From Campylobacterales bacterium (GTDB lineage Bacteria > Campylobacterota > Campylobacteria > Campylobacterales > Sulfurimonadaceae), in assembly GCA_024277395.1 (NCBI GenBank), contig JAJRVF010000176.1, positions 1-36,137 of the forward strand: a stretch of 36,137 nucleotides of DNA, read 5' to 3'. The notes under the pieces were generated by a model, which was not told where the DNA came from, did no database searches, and worked only from the letters and a program-made list of their open reading frames with translations. Positions 1 through 11,324 of this stretch are shown in pieces. The position numbers and the translations under genes were made by a program. Numbering within the stretch: position 1 is the stretch's first letter; each line of letters starts with the position of its first letter.

Positions 1-63
1 AGATTTAATTGTAGTCGCACACCCTTCGCAGCGTATATTACTGACCTCTACCGTATAGCGCAA
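1..63 (-). CDS. Partial CDS, heavy-metal-associated (HMA) domain protein, N-terminus only
   Basis: The minus strand after the sucD stop reads (TTG start) L/M-RYTVEVSNIRCEGCATTIKS..., resembling the betaalpha start of HMA domains with a CxxC metal site. Truncated by the window edge; the start codon is inferred. Confidence 0.5.
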   Translation of the reverse strand, partial: MRYTVEVSNIRCEGCATTIKS

Positions 64-65
64 AA

Positions 66-941
66 TTACTTTTTTCCCAGAACTTCTGCCACTGCCTTGC
101 CTATTTCAGCGGGACTTACAACCACTTCGACGCCCGCTGCCTCCAATGCCTCCATTTTCTCTTTTGCCGTTCCAGCACCACCGGAGACAATAGCACCGGC
201 ATGTCCCATGCGTTTTCCTGCCGGCGCTGTTTGACCCGCAATAAACGCAACGACCGGTTTGTTAATATTTTCTTTAATAAAAGCCGCTGCCTGAATTTCA
301 AGATCACCACCGATCTCGCCAATCATCACAATCGCTTCTGTCTCAGGATCGGCTTCAAACATCGGTAGAAGCTGTTTGTATGAAAGCCCGATTATCGGAT
401 CACCACCGATACCTACTGCTGTAGAGATTCCATACCCTTCATTGCAGACCTGGTTGGCACCTTCGTAGGTTAATGTACCGGACTTCGAAATCAAACCGAC
501 ATTGCCCTTTTTAAAGATCATTCCCGGCATAATACCGATTTTACACTCTTGTGCCGTAATAATGCCCGGACAGTTTGGTCCGATTGTTTTCATACCATGT
601 TTGACAGCATAGGCTTTTGCCGCTTGCATATCACGAACCGGAGCACCCTCTGTAATAATCACAGCCAGATCAATATTGGCATCTGCCGCTTCCATTACCG
701 CATCGGCTACAAATGCCGGTGGTACAAAAATCATACTAACGGTTGCACCGGTAGAAGCAACTGCTTCCTTAACCGTGTTGAAAACCGGTTTGCCCAGATG
801 TTCCTGCCCTCCTTTATTGGGAGTAACACCGCCTACAATCTGTGTACCATACGCCAAGCACTGCTCTGCATGAAATGTTCCCTCTTTTCCGGTAAACCCC
901 TGAACAATTACTTTTGTATCTTTGTTAACTAGAATACTCAT
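66..941 (-). CDS. sucD: Succinyl-CoA ligase (ADP-forming) subunit alpha
   Basis: 291 aa full-length [30 protein letters not shown]..., active-site [14 protein letters not shown]; adjacent to sucC. Confidence 0.97.
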   Translation of the reverse strand: MSILVNKDTKVIVQGFTGKEGTFHAEQCLAYGTQIVGGVTPNKGGQEHLGKPVFNTVKEAVASTGATVSMIFVPPAFVADAVMEAADANIDLAVIITEGAPVRDMQAAKAYAVKHGMKTIGPNCPGIITAQECKIGIMPGMIFKKGNVGLISKSGTLTYEGANQVCNEGYGISTAVGIGGDPIIGLSYKQLLPMFEADPETEAIVMIGEIGGDLEIQAAAFIKENINKPVVAFIAGQTAPAGKRMGHAGAIVSGGAGTAKEKMEALEAAGVEVVVSPAEIGKAVAEVLGKK

Positions 942-947
942 TTTTAC

Positions 948-2120
948 CTACACTCCTTTCGCTGCAGCTACTGCTTTTGCAGCGCCGTCACCCAAGTCGG
1001 TACCAACAATAATATTGGCAATATTGGCATTTTTAAGAATCTCCGCCGCTTCGGGTGCATTGGTGCCATCAAGACGTACAATGACCGGTACATTCACATC
1101 GGTGATTTTAGTTGCCTCCAAAATACCGTTGGCAATGCGGTCGCATCGGACAATACCACCAAAAATATTGACAAAAATCGCTTTGACTTTTGGGTTTTTC
1201 AGAATAATCTCAAAACCCTTTGCTACGGTTTGTGCATTGGCACTACCACCGACATCCAAGAAGTTTGCCGGTGTGCCTCCCATATAATTAATGGTGTCCA
1301 TAGTTCCCATAGCCAGACCCGCACCGTTAACCATACAGCCAATCTCGCCATCAAGTGCAATATATGAAAGTCCGTATTGTGCTGCCTCGCGCTCATCAGC
1401 ATCTTCCTCGGAGATATCACGCATTGCTTCAATATCGGGATGACGGCCTAATGCCGAATCATCAAAGCCCATCTTGCCGTCAAGTGCCAAAAAGTCTCCC
1501 GATCCGGTTTTAATGAGTGGATTAATCTCAATCATTTCGGCATCTTTTTCCATGTAAAGCCTGTAGAGTTTGGATGCAAAATCAATCATTTTCTTTTGTT
1601 CGTTCTTATCGGTAATACCTAAAGCAAAAACCAGTTCTCGACCATGAAAACCCTGAAAACCAATAGCCGGATCAACCGCAATTTTAATAATCTTCTCCGG
1701 TGTATCATGAGCCACATCTTCAATAGCCATACCGCCTTCAGTGGACGCCATAATGACCGGCATCTCTTTGGCGCGATCGAGCACCACACCCAAGTAGAGT
1801 TCATCCTTAATATCGGCACCCTCTTCAATATAGACTTTTTGAACCAACTTCCCTTCCGGACCGGTTTGGTGCGTCACCAATGTCATTCCCAAGATCTCCG
1901 AAGCCAATGCTCTCACTTCTTCTAAATTTTTAGCGAGTTTGACACCGCCGCCAAGCCCACGGCCACCGGCATGAATTTGAGCTTTGACAACCCAGATATC
2001 TCCACCCAACTCCTTTGCATTAGCCACTGCCTCATCCGGCGTATTGGCAATGATACCCCGAGGGGTCGGCACATCATACTGGGCAAAAATCTGTTTTGCC
2101 TGATATTCATGTATATTCAT
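948..2120 (-). CDS. sucC: Succinyl-CoA ligase subunit beta
   Basis: 390 aa; MNIHEYQAKQIFAQYDVPTPRG..., ATP-grasp motifs, VNIFGGIVRCDRIANGI. Confidence 0.97.
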   Translation of the reverse strand: MNIHEYQAKQIFAQYDVPTPRGIIANTPDEAVANAKELGGDIWVVKAQIHAGGRGLGGGVKLAKNLEEVRALASEILGMTLVTHQTGPEGKLVQKVYIEEGADIKDELYLGVVLDRAKEMPVIMASTEGGMAIEDVAHDTPEKIIKIAVDPAIGFQGFHGRELVFALGITDKNEQKKMIDFASKLYRLYMEKDAEMIEINPLIKTGSGDFLALDGKMGFDDSALGRHPDIEAMRDISEEDADEREAAQYGLSYIALDGEIGCMVNGAGLAMGTMDTINYMGGTPANFLDVGGSANAQTVAKGFEIILKNPKVKAIFVNIFGGIVRCDRIANGILEATKITDVNVPVIVRLDGTNAPEAAEILKNANIANIIVGTDLGDGAAKAVAAAKGV

Positions 2121-2159
2121 TCATCTCTCCCTTGTTTAAGTTAAATTTTTCTACTGTAC

Positions 2160-3551
2160 CTACGCCTTAGGTGCGATCATCTCTTCCGGCACGACGTATT
2201 TATCAAATTCTTCAGCACTCAGCAGACCCAATTCAATAGCAGTCTCTTTCAGCGTTGCATTGTTTGCATGAGCCGTTTTTGCTATTTTTGCCGCATTATC
2301 ATACCCAACATACGGATTTAATGCCGTGACCAGCATCAATGAATTTTGTAGAAAGTGGTCAATCTTTTCACGCACCGGCTCAATTCCCACCGCACAATGG
2401 TCGTTAAATGACACAATGGCATCAGCCAACAAACGGCATGATTGCAAGTAATTATACGCAATGACCGGCTTATAGACATTGAGCTCAAAGTTCCCCTGCG
2501 ATGCCCCCATAGAAATGGTGACATCATTTCCAAACACCTGACATGTCACCATGGTGACTGCTTCGGCTTGCGTCGGATTAACTTTCCCCGGCATAATGGA
2601 TGAACCCGGCTCATTTGCCGGAATTTCAATTTCACCAATACCGCAACGCGGACCGCTGGCTAGCCAACGTACATCATTGGCAATTTTCATCATATCTGCT
2701 GCCAATGCCTTAAGTGCTCCATGTGAATAAACCAAAGCATCATGTGACGTAAGAGCATGAAACTTATTAGGCGCCGTCACAAATCGGTGTCCCGTCAATT
2801 CTGTAAGCTTGAGTGCAACTCGCTCTCCCAATTCAGGATGCGCATTAAGACCGGTTCCTACCGCTGTACCGCCAAGCGCCAATTCACGAACTGCTTCCAA
2901 AGAGTCTTGCGCCATTTTTTCGCACTTACTGAGCATCTCTACCCAGCCGCTAATTTCTTGTCCCAACGTCAACGGTGTAGCATCCTGTAGATGCGTACGG
3001 CCAATTTTAACTACTGCATCAAACTCTTTTGATTTTTTCTCTAGCGTAGCTTTTAGTTTTGCAACTGCCGGCAACACTCTTGTTTCCATGGCAATAACTG
3101 CAGCTACATGCAGTGCAGTTGGATATGTATCGTTGGATGATTGTGATTTGTTAACATCATCATTGGGATGCACCAGCTTTTCTGTTCGAAAATCACCTCC
3201 GAGAATCTCTGTAGCCCGGTTCGCCAATACTTCATTGTTATTCATATTCGACTGCGTACCCGAACCGGTCTGCCAAACGACAAGCGGGTAGTTGCCGTCA
3301 AGTTTTCCGCTAAGCATATCGTCAGCTGCTGCAGCGATCGCATCGGCTTTTTTGGCATCAAGTTTTCCTAGATCTTTATTAACCAGGGCAACCGCTTTTT
3401 TTAAGTAGGAGAAAGCACGGGTAATTTCATAAGGCATGGTCTCTTCACCAATGGCAAAATTATGAATGGAGCGCTGTGTCTGTGCTGCCCAATAGGCATC
3501 TACCGGTACTTGCATCTCTCCCATAGTGTCTTTTTCAATACGATACTCCAT
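2160..3551 (-). CDS. fumC: Class II fumarate hydratase
   Basis: 463 aa; [28 protein letters not shown], signature [13 protein letters not shown]. Confidence 0.96.
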   Translation of the reverse strand: MEYRIEKDTMGEMQVPVDAYWAAQTQRSIHNFAIGEETMPYEITRAFSYLKKAVALVNKDLGKLDAKKADAIAAAADDMLSGKLDGNYPLVVWQTGSGTQSNMNNNEVLANRATEILGGDFRTEKLVHPNDDVNKSQSSNDTYPTALHVAAVIAMETRVLPAVAKLKATLEKKSKEFDAVVKIGRTHLQDATPLTLGQEISGWVEMLSKCEKMAQDSLEAVRELALGGTAVGTGLNAHPELGERVALKLTELTGHRFVTAPNKFHALTSHDALVYSHGALKALAADMMKIANDVRWLASGPRCGIGEIEIPANEPGSSIMPGKVNPTQAEAVTMVTCQVFGNDVTISMGASQGNFELNVYKPVIAYNYLQSCRLLADAIVSFNDHCAVGIEPVREKIDHFLQNSLMLVTALNPYVGYDNAAKIAKTAHANNATLKETAIELGLLSAEEFDKYVVPEEMIAPKA

Positions 3552-3552
3552 C

Positions 3553-4518
3553 TTACTTCGCTCCTTTAAAAAAGTTGTTTTTGTTTAGTGTATCAATAAG
3601 AGACTGTACGGAGGCACATGATTTAGCAAACATTGCTTTCTCCTTATCATCAAGAGTGACTTCTATAATTTTTTCAGCTCCTTTGGCACCCAGCATAACC
3701 GGTACTCCTGAAACGACATCTTTAAAACCGTATTCACCGTCTAAATAGACAGCACAAGGATGAATCTGCTTGGTATCTTTTAAAATGGCTTCGACCATGA
3801 TCGAAGTTGATTTTGCGGGAGCATAATATGCTGAGCCGGTTTTCAAATGTGCTACTATTTCTGCACCGCCATGTCGTGTTCGTTTCACTATTTCAGAAAT
3901 TTCATCTTGACTTAACACATCGGAGAGTGGCACTCCTGCCACTGTTGAGTAGCGAGGAAGCGGTACCATATCATCGCCATGACCGCCCATGACGGATGCT
4001 CTGATTTGACCGCCGCCGTATCCTAGTTTCTCCTGAATAAACGATGCCATGCGTGAGCCGTCTAAAATTCCCGCCATACCGATAACACGATTCCGATCAA
4101 AGCCGCTCTCCTTAAGAGCAACATACGTCATAGCATCCAATGGATTGGAAACCATAATAATGATGGCATTGGGAGAATATTTCGCAACCCCTTCAATAAC
4201 CTCTTTGGTAATCTCAGCATTGATCATCAACAGATCATCACGACTCATCCCTGGAAGACGAGGACTTCCGGCAGTCACCACCACTACATCACAATTCGTA
4301 AGCTGTGACATATCTTCTGCAACACTTACTACAGTATGTGAACGTACTGCCGATGCTGCCTGCGACATATCCAATGCTTTTCCTTTTGCCACTTCAATCT
4401 TATTGTCTCGTAGAATAATTTCATGGGCAGACCCTAACATTGCGAGCGAGTAGGCAACGGTCGCACCGACATTTCCGGCACCGACAATTCCAACTCTTTT
4501 TCCTTGACTCATAAGCAC
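3553..4518 (-). CDS. mdh: Malate dehydrogenase (LDH-like)
   Basis: 321 aa; N-terminal [14 protein letters not shown] Rossmann motif, [27 protein letters not shown]. Confidence 0.95.
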   Translation of the reverse strand: MLMSQGKRVGIVGAGNVGATVAYSLAMLGSAHEIILRDNKIEVAKGKALDMSQAASAVRSHTVVSVAEDMSQLTNCDVVVVTAGSPRLPGMSRDDLLMINAEITKEVIEGVAKYSPNAIIIMVSNPLDAMTYVALKESGFDRNRVIGMAGILDGSRMASFIQEKLGYGGGQIRASVMGGHGDDMVPLPRYSTVAGVPLSDVLSQDEISEIVKRTRHGGAEIVAHLKTGSAYYAPAKSTSIMVEAILKDTKQIHPCAVYLDGEYGFKDVVSGVPVMLGAKGAEKIIEVTLDDKEKAMFAKSCASVQSLIDTLNKNNFFKGAK

Positions 4519-4559
4519 TCCTTGATATCATAAATAATAAACCCATCATTCATATCAAA

Positions 4560-4601
4560 TATACTTAAACATACCGTACAAACACACTACACTTAAGTAT
4601 A
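4560..4601. promoter_or_regulatory. 9-bp perfect inverted repeat TATACTTAA-N24-TTAAGTATA upstream of mdh
   Basis: Arms at 4560-4568 and 4593-4601, in the icd-mdh intergenic region. Confidence 0.35.
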
Positions 4602-4674
4602 CTACTCTAAATAATAAAAAAGACGGTAGAGGTTTTCACCTTTTCTATAATGCCCATCAGCATCACAAAAAAGA

Positions 4675-4700
4675 TGAAACAGAGATGCATCTCTGTTTCA
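4675..4700 (-). terminator. Rho-independent terminator downstream of icd
   Basis: Perfect 26-nt palindrome TGAAACAGAGATGCATCTCTGTTTCA followed on the minus strand by TCTTTTTTGTG, just 3' of the icd stop. Confidence 0.75.
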
Positions 4701-4709
4701 GATGTGTAT

Positions 4710-6911
4710 TTAAATTGAGTTAATAATGGCGTTGAGCGTTGCTGATGGGCGCATCGCAATCTCAGCTTTGGCATCATCAGGATGAAAATAACCACCGATA
4801 TCTTGGGGTTTTCCCTCTATAGCCAAGAGCTCTGAAATAATAACATCTTCTTTTTCACTCAATGCTTTTGCTATAGGAGCAAATTTTGCAGCCAGCTCAG
4901 TGTTATCACCTTCAGCCAACGCCTTAGCCCAATACTGTGCAACATAAAAGTGTGATGCTTTATTATCAGGCTCACCGCATTTACGTGACGGCGCTTTATT
5001 GTTATCCAAGTAACCGTCGTTAGCAACATCCAATGCTGCCGTTAATGCTGCTAGTTTCGCATCATTATTCTTTTGTGAAATAAAACGTAGCGACTCAGCT
5101 AATGCTAAAAATTCACCTAAAGAGTCCCAACGAAGATGTCCTTCCGCTAAAAACTGATCGACGTGTTTTGGAGCCGAACCGCCGGCACCGGTTTCAAAAA
5201 GGCCGCCACCGGCAATCAATGGAACAATAGAAAGCATTTTAGCTGACGTTCCCAGTTCTAAAATAGGATACATATCGGTTAAGTGGTCACGGAGCACGTT
5301 GCCGGTTACGGCAATCGTATCTTTCCCTTCACGTACACGAGCATTGGTGTAAGCTGTTGCTGAAGCAACGTCCATAATGGGAAGTTCAAGTCCGCTGGTA
5401 TCGTGATCTTTTAGATATTCTTTGACTTTTTTAATGATATTTGCATCGTGAGCACGATTTTCATCTAACCAAAATACTGCCGGATTCCCTGTAAGGCGTG
5501 CACGTTCTACTGCTAAACGAACCCAATCTCTAATAGGAATGTCTTTAGTACGAGAGAGTCTCCAGATATCACCTTTTTCAACATTGTGACTCATTAGGAC
5601 ATTGCCCTTTTCGTCTTTGACTTCAACAACACCGTCCTCTTCAATTTCAAATGTCGTCGGGTGAGAACCGTACTCTTCGGCTTTTTGTGCCATCAAACCG
5701 ACATTAGCGACATTACCCATTGTTGTGACATCATACTGGCCGTTTTTCACACAATCATCTACCATACCTTGGTGAAATACAGCATACGAACTATCAGGAA
5801 TAACGGCGACACACTCTTGGGTTTTACCGTCTCGGTTCCACATTTTACCGCCGTCACGTACCACTACCGGCATGGATGCATCAATAATGATGTCATTCGA
5901 GGCATGAAGGTTGGTAATGCCGTTGTCAGAATCTACCATCGCCATTGGAGGCTGTTTGTCATATGTCGCCATAATAGCAGCTTCAATCTCGGCTTTTTTG
6001 TCGGCAGGAAGCTTTTCTAATTTTTTATAAAGATCGCCAAGACCCAAGTTTGAGTTGTAGCCGATCTCTTTAAATTCTGCCGCATACTTGTCAAACACAT
6101 CTTTAAAGTAAACTTCAACCGCATGACCGAACATAATCGGATCAGAAACTTTCATCATGGTAGCTTTAAGGTGCAGTGACCATAAAACACCGTTTGCCTT
6201 AGCATCGTCAAGTGTTTTCTGAAGAAATGATCGCAATGCTTTTTTAGACATAAATGTAGCATCAAGTACCTCTTTGTCTTGAACGTCATTAAGCTCTTTC
6301 AAACATTTGCCGTTGAGCTCGATAGTAACTTTTCCCGCGCCTTCTTTGATAACGGATTTTTCATTCGAAAAGAAATCACCCTTCCCTTCCATATGCGCTA
6401 CATACGCTTTTGACGGGCTTTCAAACGGTCGCAATTTGTGTGGGTTTTTCTGGGCGAATTTTTTTACTGCTGCTGCAGCACGACGATCAGAATTTCCTTC
6501 ACGAAGTACCGGATTTACTGCGGAACCCAGACAGGTAGAGTAGCGCGCCTGAATCTCTTTTTCTTCATCATTCTGGGGATCCTCGGGATAGTTAGGAATA
6601 TCATAACCTTGTCCCTGCAACTCTGCAATACAGTCTTTAAGCTGTGGAATTGATGCCGAAATATTTGGCAGTTTTATAATATTTCCATCGGGCTGCTGTA
6701 CTACTTTTCCGAGTTCAGCTAAATTATCTGGAACTTTTTGAGCATCAGTCAATCTTTCAGGAAATGTTGCAAGAACACGACCGGCAAGCGAAATATCACT
6801 TGTTGTCACATCAACACCTGCTTCTTTGGCAAATGCCTTTACTATAGGAAGTAGCGAGTAAGTCGCTAACGCTGGGGCCTCATCAATTACTGTCCAAATA
6901 ATCTTTGACAT
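4710..6911 (-). CDS. icd: Isocitrate dehydrogenase, NADP-dependent, monomeric type
   Basis: 733 aa; [28 protein letters not shown] typical of the monomeric IDH family. Confidence 0.96.
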   Translation of the reverse strand: MSKIIWTVIDEAPALATYSLLPIVKAFAKEAGVDVTTSDISLAGRVLATFPERLTDAQKVPDNLAELGKVVQQPDGNIIKLPNISASIPQLKDCIAELQGQGYDIPNYPEDPQNDEEKEIQARYSTCLGSAVNPVLREGNSDRRAAAAVKKFAQKNPHKLRPFESPSKAYVAHMEGKGDFFSNEKSVIKEGAGKVTIELNGKCLKELNDVQDKEVLDATFMSKKALRSFLQKTLDDAKANGVLWSLHLKATMMKVSDPIMFGHAVEVYFKDVFDKYAAEFKEIGYNSNLGLGDLYKKLEKLPADKKAEIEAAIMATYDKQPPMAMVDSDNGITNLHASNDIIIDASMPVVVRDGGKMWNRDGKTQECVAVIPDSSYAVFHQGMVDDCVKNGQYDVTTMGNVANVGLMAQKAEEYGSHPTTFEIEEDGVVEVKDEKGNVLMSHNVEKGDIWRLSRTKDIPIRDWVRLAVERARLTGNPAVFWLDENRAHDANIIKKVKEYLKDHDTSGLELPIMDVASATAYTNARVREGKDTIAVTGNVLRDHLTDMYPILELGTSAKMLSIVPLIAGGGLFETGAGGSAPKHVDQFLAEGHLRWDSLGEFLALAESLRFISQKNNDAKLAALTAALDVANDGYLDNNKAPSRKCGEPDNKASHFYVAQYWAKALAEGDNTELAAKFAPIAKALSEKEDVIISELLAIEGKPQDIGGYFHPDDAKAEIAMRPSATLNAIINSI

Positions 6912-7056
6912 GTTTGTACCTCTGTTTTGTTATTTTAGATGGTGTAGTGTATCACTAGGAAGGATAATATTTTCTATAACTTTTGCTAAAGCGAGCGGAA
7001 GTTTCTATAATGTGTAAAAATGAAACATTTTTAAGGGAAGAGCGATCCAAATTGTT

Positions 7057-8019
7057 TCATTTAGTAGCACTTCTAATTTTTTTAAGGTGCTCTGAGTAAT
7101 GGCGACTGTAAGAGTGGTGCCCTTTTTTGGTACGTACAAAATAAAGATAGTCACTTTTTTCCGGAAAAATTGCTGCTTTAATGGCATCTAAACCAACATT
7201 GCACACGGCATCTTTGGGAAGGCCCTCATTTTGATAAGTATTGTAGCTGCTTTCATCTTTACGAATACGCTCAGCTGTTACTTTTTGATGTGAATATTTT
7301 CCGTAATTGAGCGTGCCGTCCATCTGAAGCTTCATGCCGTGTTTAAGACGATTGCTGATCACAGAGCTGACGTAAGGCATATCTTCAATTGAAGCTGCCT
7401 CTTTTTGGATAACAGATGCTTTAATAACATAGTGATGCCATTTTTTTTCATTATACGTTCCAAAAATCTTCTCCGACCACGCTTTCATCTTTTTTTTGGA
7501 TTGATTGAGCAGAAGCAAAATGGTCTCTTTTTCCGAAAGGCCAATAGGTATTTTGTAGGTGTCGGGAACATAGGCTCCCTCCTTTACATGACTCAAATAC
7601 TGCGAATAATAGATGAGTTTGGAGCGGTTCAGATCCATTTGATCTGCCAAATCTTTTAAAAGAAAATACGTAGTTTCTCCGGGAATAAGCGTAAAATCTT
7701 TCATTGCCGCTTTTGCCGTAACCAATTTATAAAGAAAGTCTCCATGGCTCAGGTGCTCTTGTCCAATGTAGATCCAGCCATGCTGCGGCATACCAATAAG
7801 ACGGGCTATGTAGCCGTCTATAGGGGTGATGTCCATCCCTTTTTTTGTATTGAGATATGTTATAATCTTTTTTGTAGAACCTTGGGGTATATAGAGCACC
7901 TTTACAGAGGTCATGCTTAAGTTTAAATAGTAAAAGAGTGAGATGATTGCCAACAAAATTATTTCTATTATCCATATCACTCTGGTAGGCTTTATTATAT
8001 TCTTGACGGTATCATTCAT
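7057..8019 (-). CDS. mltG: Endolytic murein transglycosylase MltG (YceG-like)
   Basis: 320 aa; N-terminal TM segment, IPEG-like LIPGETTYFLL, ASVIQKEAASIEDMPYVSSVISNRLKHGMKLQMDGTLNYG. Confidence 0.92.
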   Translation of the reverse strand: MNDTVKNIIKPTRVIWIIEIILLAIISLFYYLNLSMTSVKVLYIPQGSTKKIITYLNTKKGMDITPIDGYIARLIGMPQHGWIYIGQEHLSHGDFLYKLVTAKAAMKDFTLIPGETTYFLLKDLADQMDLNRSKLIYYSQYLSHVKEGAYVPDTYKIPIGLSEKETILLLLNQSKKKMKAWSEKIFGTYNEKKWHHYVIKASVIQKEAASIEDMPYVSSVISNRLKHGMKLQMDGTLNYGKYSHQKVTAERIRKDESSYNTYQNEGLPKDAVCNVGLDAIKAAIFPEKSDYLYFVRTKKGHHSYSRHYSEHLKKIRSATK

Positions 8020-11000
8020 AGCGCTCTTTGTTATCCTTCAAAATGGCATTGTCATTGAGAAAGTTGATTTCTCATCCGTAAAAGCAAAAGAATTATACAT
8101 CAAATGGAATGAAAAACTATTAGTTAAAGTCGATAAACTCGAAATATCCGCACAAGGAAGCAGGTACCGACCTTCTTTTGATGTGGCTCTTGTAGAGAGC
8201 CTGCTTAAAAATAGCAAAATCTTTTTGACACTTTTTGAACGTATTGAGCTTTCTGAAATACATGTCAATGAGATTAACGGCTCCTTTTATTATGCCGAGC
8301 GTCAAGGAAAGCTCATAGCTAATTCCCGGCAATGGTCACTCTTAAGCCGACTCTCGTTCAAAAATAATCAGCTGCATGTTGCAATAGAGTCACTTCAAAA
8401 TCATCAATACCATACCAATGTTGACGGCACACTGACCATACATATGAATCGTAAAGCTATTGATGCATCACTCCAATGTCATATTGCCGATACTGCAGAT
8501 CTGGCCATTGCTGCAACAGCAACAACCAAAGCAATCTCATTTAATATTCACTCTCTGCAGCCCATAAAAAATCTTCTTCATGCTGTAGAGCCATTTGAGC
8601 TGGATCCAACCGTCATACTATGGGCAGTAAACAACATTGAAGCACCCGAGTATACACTTGAGTATCTTCGGGGGGTGTATGAGTTCAATCACCCTGATAC
8701 ACTTTTAGCAACACTTGAGGCTAAAGCATATCTCCCCAAAATGCATTACACCTTTTCACCCAATCTCGCCCCTATTGTCACGGAGTATACAAAGCTGCAT
8801 TTTAAAAAAGGGATCCTTCACATTCGTCCCCATAACGGCAGATACCGGCATCATCCTCTTCCTCAAAGTTATTTGGATATTGATTTCTCACAAAATGAAT
8901 TTTTTTTAGATGCTCATATTATTACTACAGCCCCGCTTGACGATGCTGTTTTACAAATATTAGATACTTATCATATTAAACTGCCTCTAAAACAGACTCA
9001 AGGAGTCACCCAAACCAATCTCAATCTGAATATCAATCTCCATACGCTTGATACAACTGCTCAAGGTGTTTTTAATATTACTGAAGGAGATGTGCTTTTT
9101 AAGGGAGAAACATTACATGTAAAAAACCTTGCTTTAAAACTTACAAATACACATGTTGATATTATGCAAGGAAGTATTGCTTATCAAACATATATTGATG
9201 CGGATATTCAGGGGTACCTGGATCCGGCAAAGCACCGTGCCAATCTCATTATCACACCCAAACACATCACCTTTCAAGGTACAACCCTTGACACCTCAAC
9301 ACTTCTACCGCAAGCCACCTATCAACTCAGCTCGCACAAAGAGACACTCGCTCTTAGTCATTCGCAATGGCTTTTAGACGGTCATCGTATCAATGTTGAC
9401 GCCTTTGAGGCTCCTTTTCGCTTCGAGGATTTTTCTCTCATCCTTCCTGGTATTGGAGTCACTTTTAAAGACACCGTTCAGGCCAAGATTTTCGGTGATA
9501 TCAACATTTCGCAGCACACTGCCAATATTGATCTCTCTCTCAATACGCTGCAGTATCATAAACTCTCTTTAGATGATGCAACCTATGACATTCATTTTCG
9601 CTACAAAGACGTTCTTACCATTAGCACGGAAGAGTTTGGACATTTTCAATATGATAACCAGCACATCAAAGTTGCACCGTTAGTACTTCGATACGACAAC
9701 CATCGTATTACTATTGAAAAGAGCAAGTTCTATATTCAAGATCGTATCAATTTCCAACTTCAGGGTGACTATATGACCCAAAAGCAACAGGGCACGTTTC
9801 AATTGGGCTATATACATACGTTTCCTCAGGAGCTCTACAGCAATAATAATGACCTCAATATCAGCTATAAAAATGTAAACGGCAGTCACCTTTTTACGGC
9901 TCCTGCTTTGAATGTATCGGCGCTCTTTTCATCACAGGGCTGGTGGATCAATATACCCGATATTTCCAATATTGCACGTTACTCTGCACTGCTACAGCGT
10001 AATGCTGTAGCAGAGGGCAACCTCACCATTCGCAGCACCGATACCAACGGTACCGTGACTTTCAATGCTGCACTGCATTATCCTTATGCTGTTTTAGTTG
10101 ATACTGAGACCTTTTTGTATGATTATAGTGTTGAGGGAAGCTACGATCACGGAGTTACCCGACTAAACATTAATAATAAATTACATGTAAACATTGCCGA
10201 TACCATCACCATCAATGCCACTGACATTGGATTTAATATTCCCGAACTTTCAAAACTCTTTGAAAATCAGCAAGAGAGCAATGCATCACACAATCATCTT
10301 ACACTCAATGCCACCGACAGCTTTCTGTATCTCTCCAAGAAACGACGGGCACCGATAGATGAGATGCGCCTATACAAAGATGGAGCAGTTATCTATGCCA
10401 CATTGCGGCATGCCGAAGGAACAGCACAGTTTGAGCTTGATGAAAAGCATAATTTTCATCTTTACGGTGATCAATTTAATGATACATTCATGAACAGTCT
10501 TTTAGCATTGGCAGAGCACCAAAAGGGATCTTTATACTTTTATATTTCCGGAACTCCGGAACTGTTTCAAGGTGTACTGCGTGTTAAAAAGACTATTTTA
10601 AAAGATTATAAGGTCATTAACAACGTATTGGCGTTTGCCAATACACTTCCGGCTTTAAGCACCTTCTCACTACCACAATACAGCTCCAAAGGACTGCGCG
10701 TTAAAGAGGCTTATGCCGGTTTTACCTATGAGCATGGCAATATTATGGTTCATGACATCAATATCAACTCCAAAGAGTTACGTATTCAAGGCAACGGTGA
10801 ATTCAATTTTAACAACAATAGCATAGAGATGCAGTTAGCTTTAAAAACCGATCTGGGAAGTACCCTTTCCAAGGTTCCCATTGTAGGCTACCTGCTCTTT
10901 GGTGATGACGGATCGGTCTCAACCACCTTGACACTCAGCGGAAAACTGGACAACCCTACTATTACCAATGCTGTGGCACAAGATATTATAGTCGCACCGT

Positions 11001-11059
11001 TTCAGCTGTTAAAACGTACTATCTTGTTGCCGGTACACTTAATTGAAAAAGTGCAGTAA
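7943..11059 (+). CDS. AsmA-like / DUF3971 envelope protein (YhdP/TamB-type)
   Basis: 1038 aa with an N-terminal TM segment, long beta-rich repeats, and a C-terminal AsmA-like region (ALKTDLGSTLSKVPIVGYLLFGDDGSVSTTLTLSGKLDNPTI). Divergent from mltG, as I recall for Cj0530/Cj0529c in C. jejuni. Confidence 0.8.
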   Translation: MIANKIISIIHITLVGFIIFLTVSFIALFVILQNGIVIEKVDFSSVKAKELYIKWNEKLLVKVDKLEISAQGSRYRPSFDVALVESLLKNSKIFLTLFERIELSEIHVNEINGSFYYAERQGKLIANSRQWSLLSRLSFKNNQLHVAIESLQNHQYHTNVDGTLTIHMNRKAIDASLQCHIADTADLAIAATATTKAISFNIHSLQPIKNLLHAVEPFELDPTVILWAVNNIEAPEYTLEYLRGVYEFNHPDTLLATLEAKAYLPKMHYTFSPNLAPIVTEYTKLHFKKGILHIRPHNGRYRHHPLPQSYLDIDFSQNEFFLDAHIITTAPLDDAVLQILDTYHIKLPLKQTQGVTQTNLNLNINLHTLDTTAQGVFNITEGDVLFKGETLHVKNLALKLTNTHVDIMQGSIAYQTYIDADIQGYLDPAKHRANLIITPKHITFQGTTLDTSTLLPQATYQLSSHKETLALSHSQWLLDGHRINVDAFEAPFRFEDFSLILPGIGVTFKDTVQAKIFGDINISQHTANIDLSLNTLQYHKLSLDDATYDIHFRYKDVLTISTEEFGHFQYDNQHIKVAPLVLRYDNHRITIEKSKFYIQDRINFQLQGDYMTQKQQGTFQLGYIHTFPQELYSNNNDLNISYKNVNGSHLFTAPALNVSALFSSQGWWINIPDISNIARYSALLQRNAVAEGNLTIRSTDTNGTVTFNAALHYPYAVLVDTETFLYDYSVEGSYDHGVTRLNINNKLHVNIADTITINATDIGFNIPELSKLFENQQESNASHNHLTLNATDSFLYLSKKRRAPIDEMRLYKDGAVIYATLRHAEGTAQFELDEKHNFHLYGDQFNDTFMNSLLALAEHQKGSLYFYISGTPELFQGVLRVKKTILKDYKVINNVLAFANTLPALSTFSLPQYSSKGLRVKEAYAGFTYEHGNIMVHDININSKELRIQGNGEFNFNNNSIEMQLALKTDLGSTLSKVPIVGYLLFGDDGSVSTTLTLSGKLDNPTITNAVAQDIIVAPFQLLKRTILLPVHLIEKVQ

Positions 11060-11060
11060 A

Positions 11061-11324
11061 CTACTCATTACGCAACACTTTCAGTACATCCACCTCAGAT
11101 GCCTTTTTTGCCGGATACCATGAGGAGATCAGCACAATAACAAAAGCACCACTGACAATCAGTGAAAAATCCAGAAGACTCAAATCCAGCGGCAGTGTTG
11201 AGGTAGGATAAACATCTTTGGGCAGTGAGACAATATCGAAACTGCTTAAAATCCATAGACCGCTTAATCCCGTCACAATCCCGACCGCAACACCACTAAG
11301 CCCAATAATAACTCCTAGCAGCAA
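11061..11324 (-). CDS. LolC/E-family ABC permease, C-terminal fragment (frame-shifted from 11315..12262)
   Basis: 87 aa; TM-rich tail ending SSWYPAKKASEVDVLKVLRNE, the typical MacB/FtsX/LolC-E C-terminus. Begins out of frame with the upstream fragment. Confidence 0.8.
   Translation of the reverse strand: MLLGVIIGLSGVAVGIVTGLSGLWILSSFDIVSLPKDVYPTSTLPLDLSLLDFSLIVSGAFVIVLISSWYPAKKASEVDVLKVLRNE

Noticed and set aside
549-932. 127-aa plus-strand ORF antisense to sucD, and similar antisense ORFs (e.g. 2809..3291, 4049..4453, 17956..18300, 21793..22173)
   Set aside because: All are opposite well-supported core genes; no independent coding evidence.
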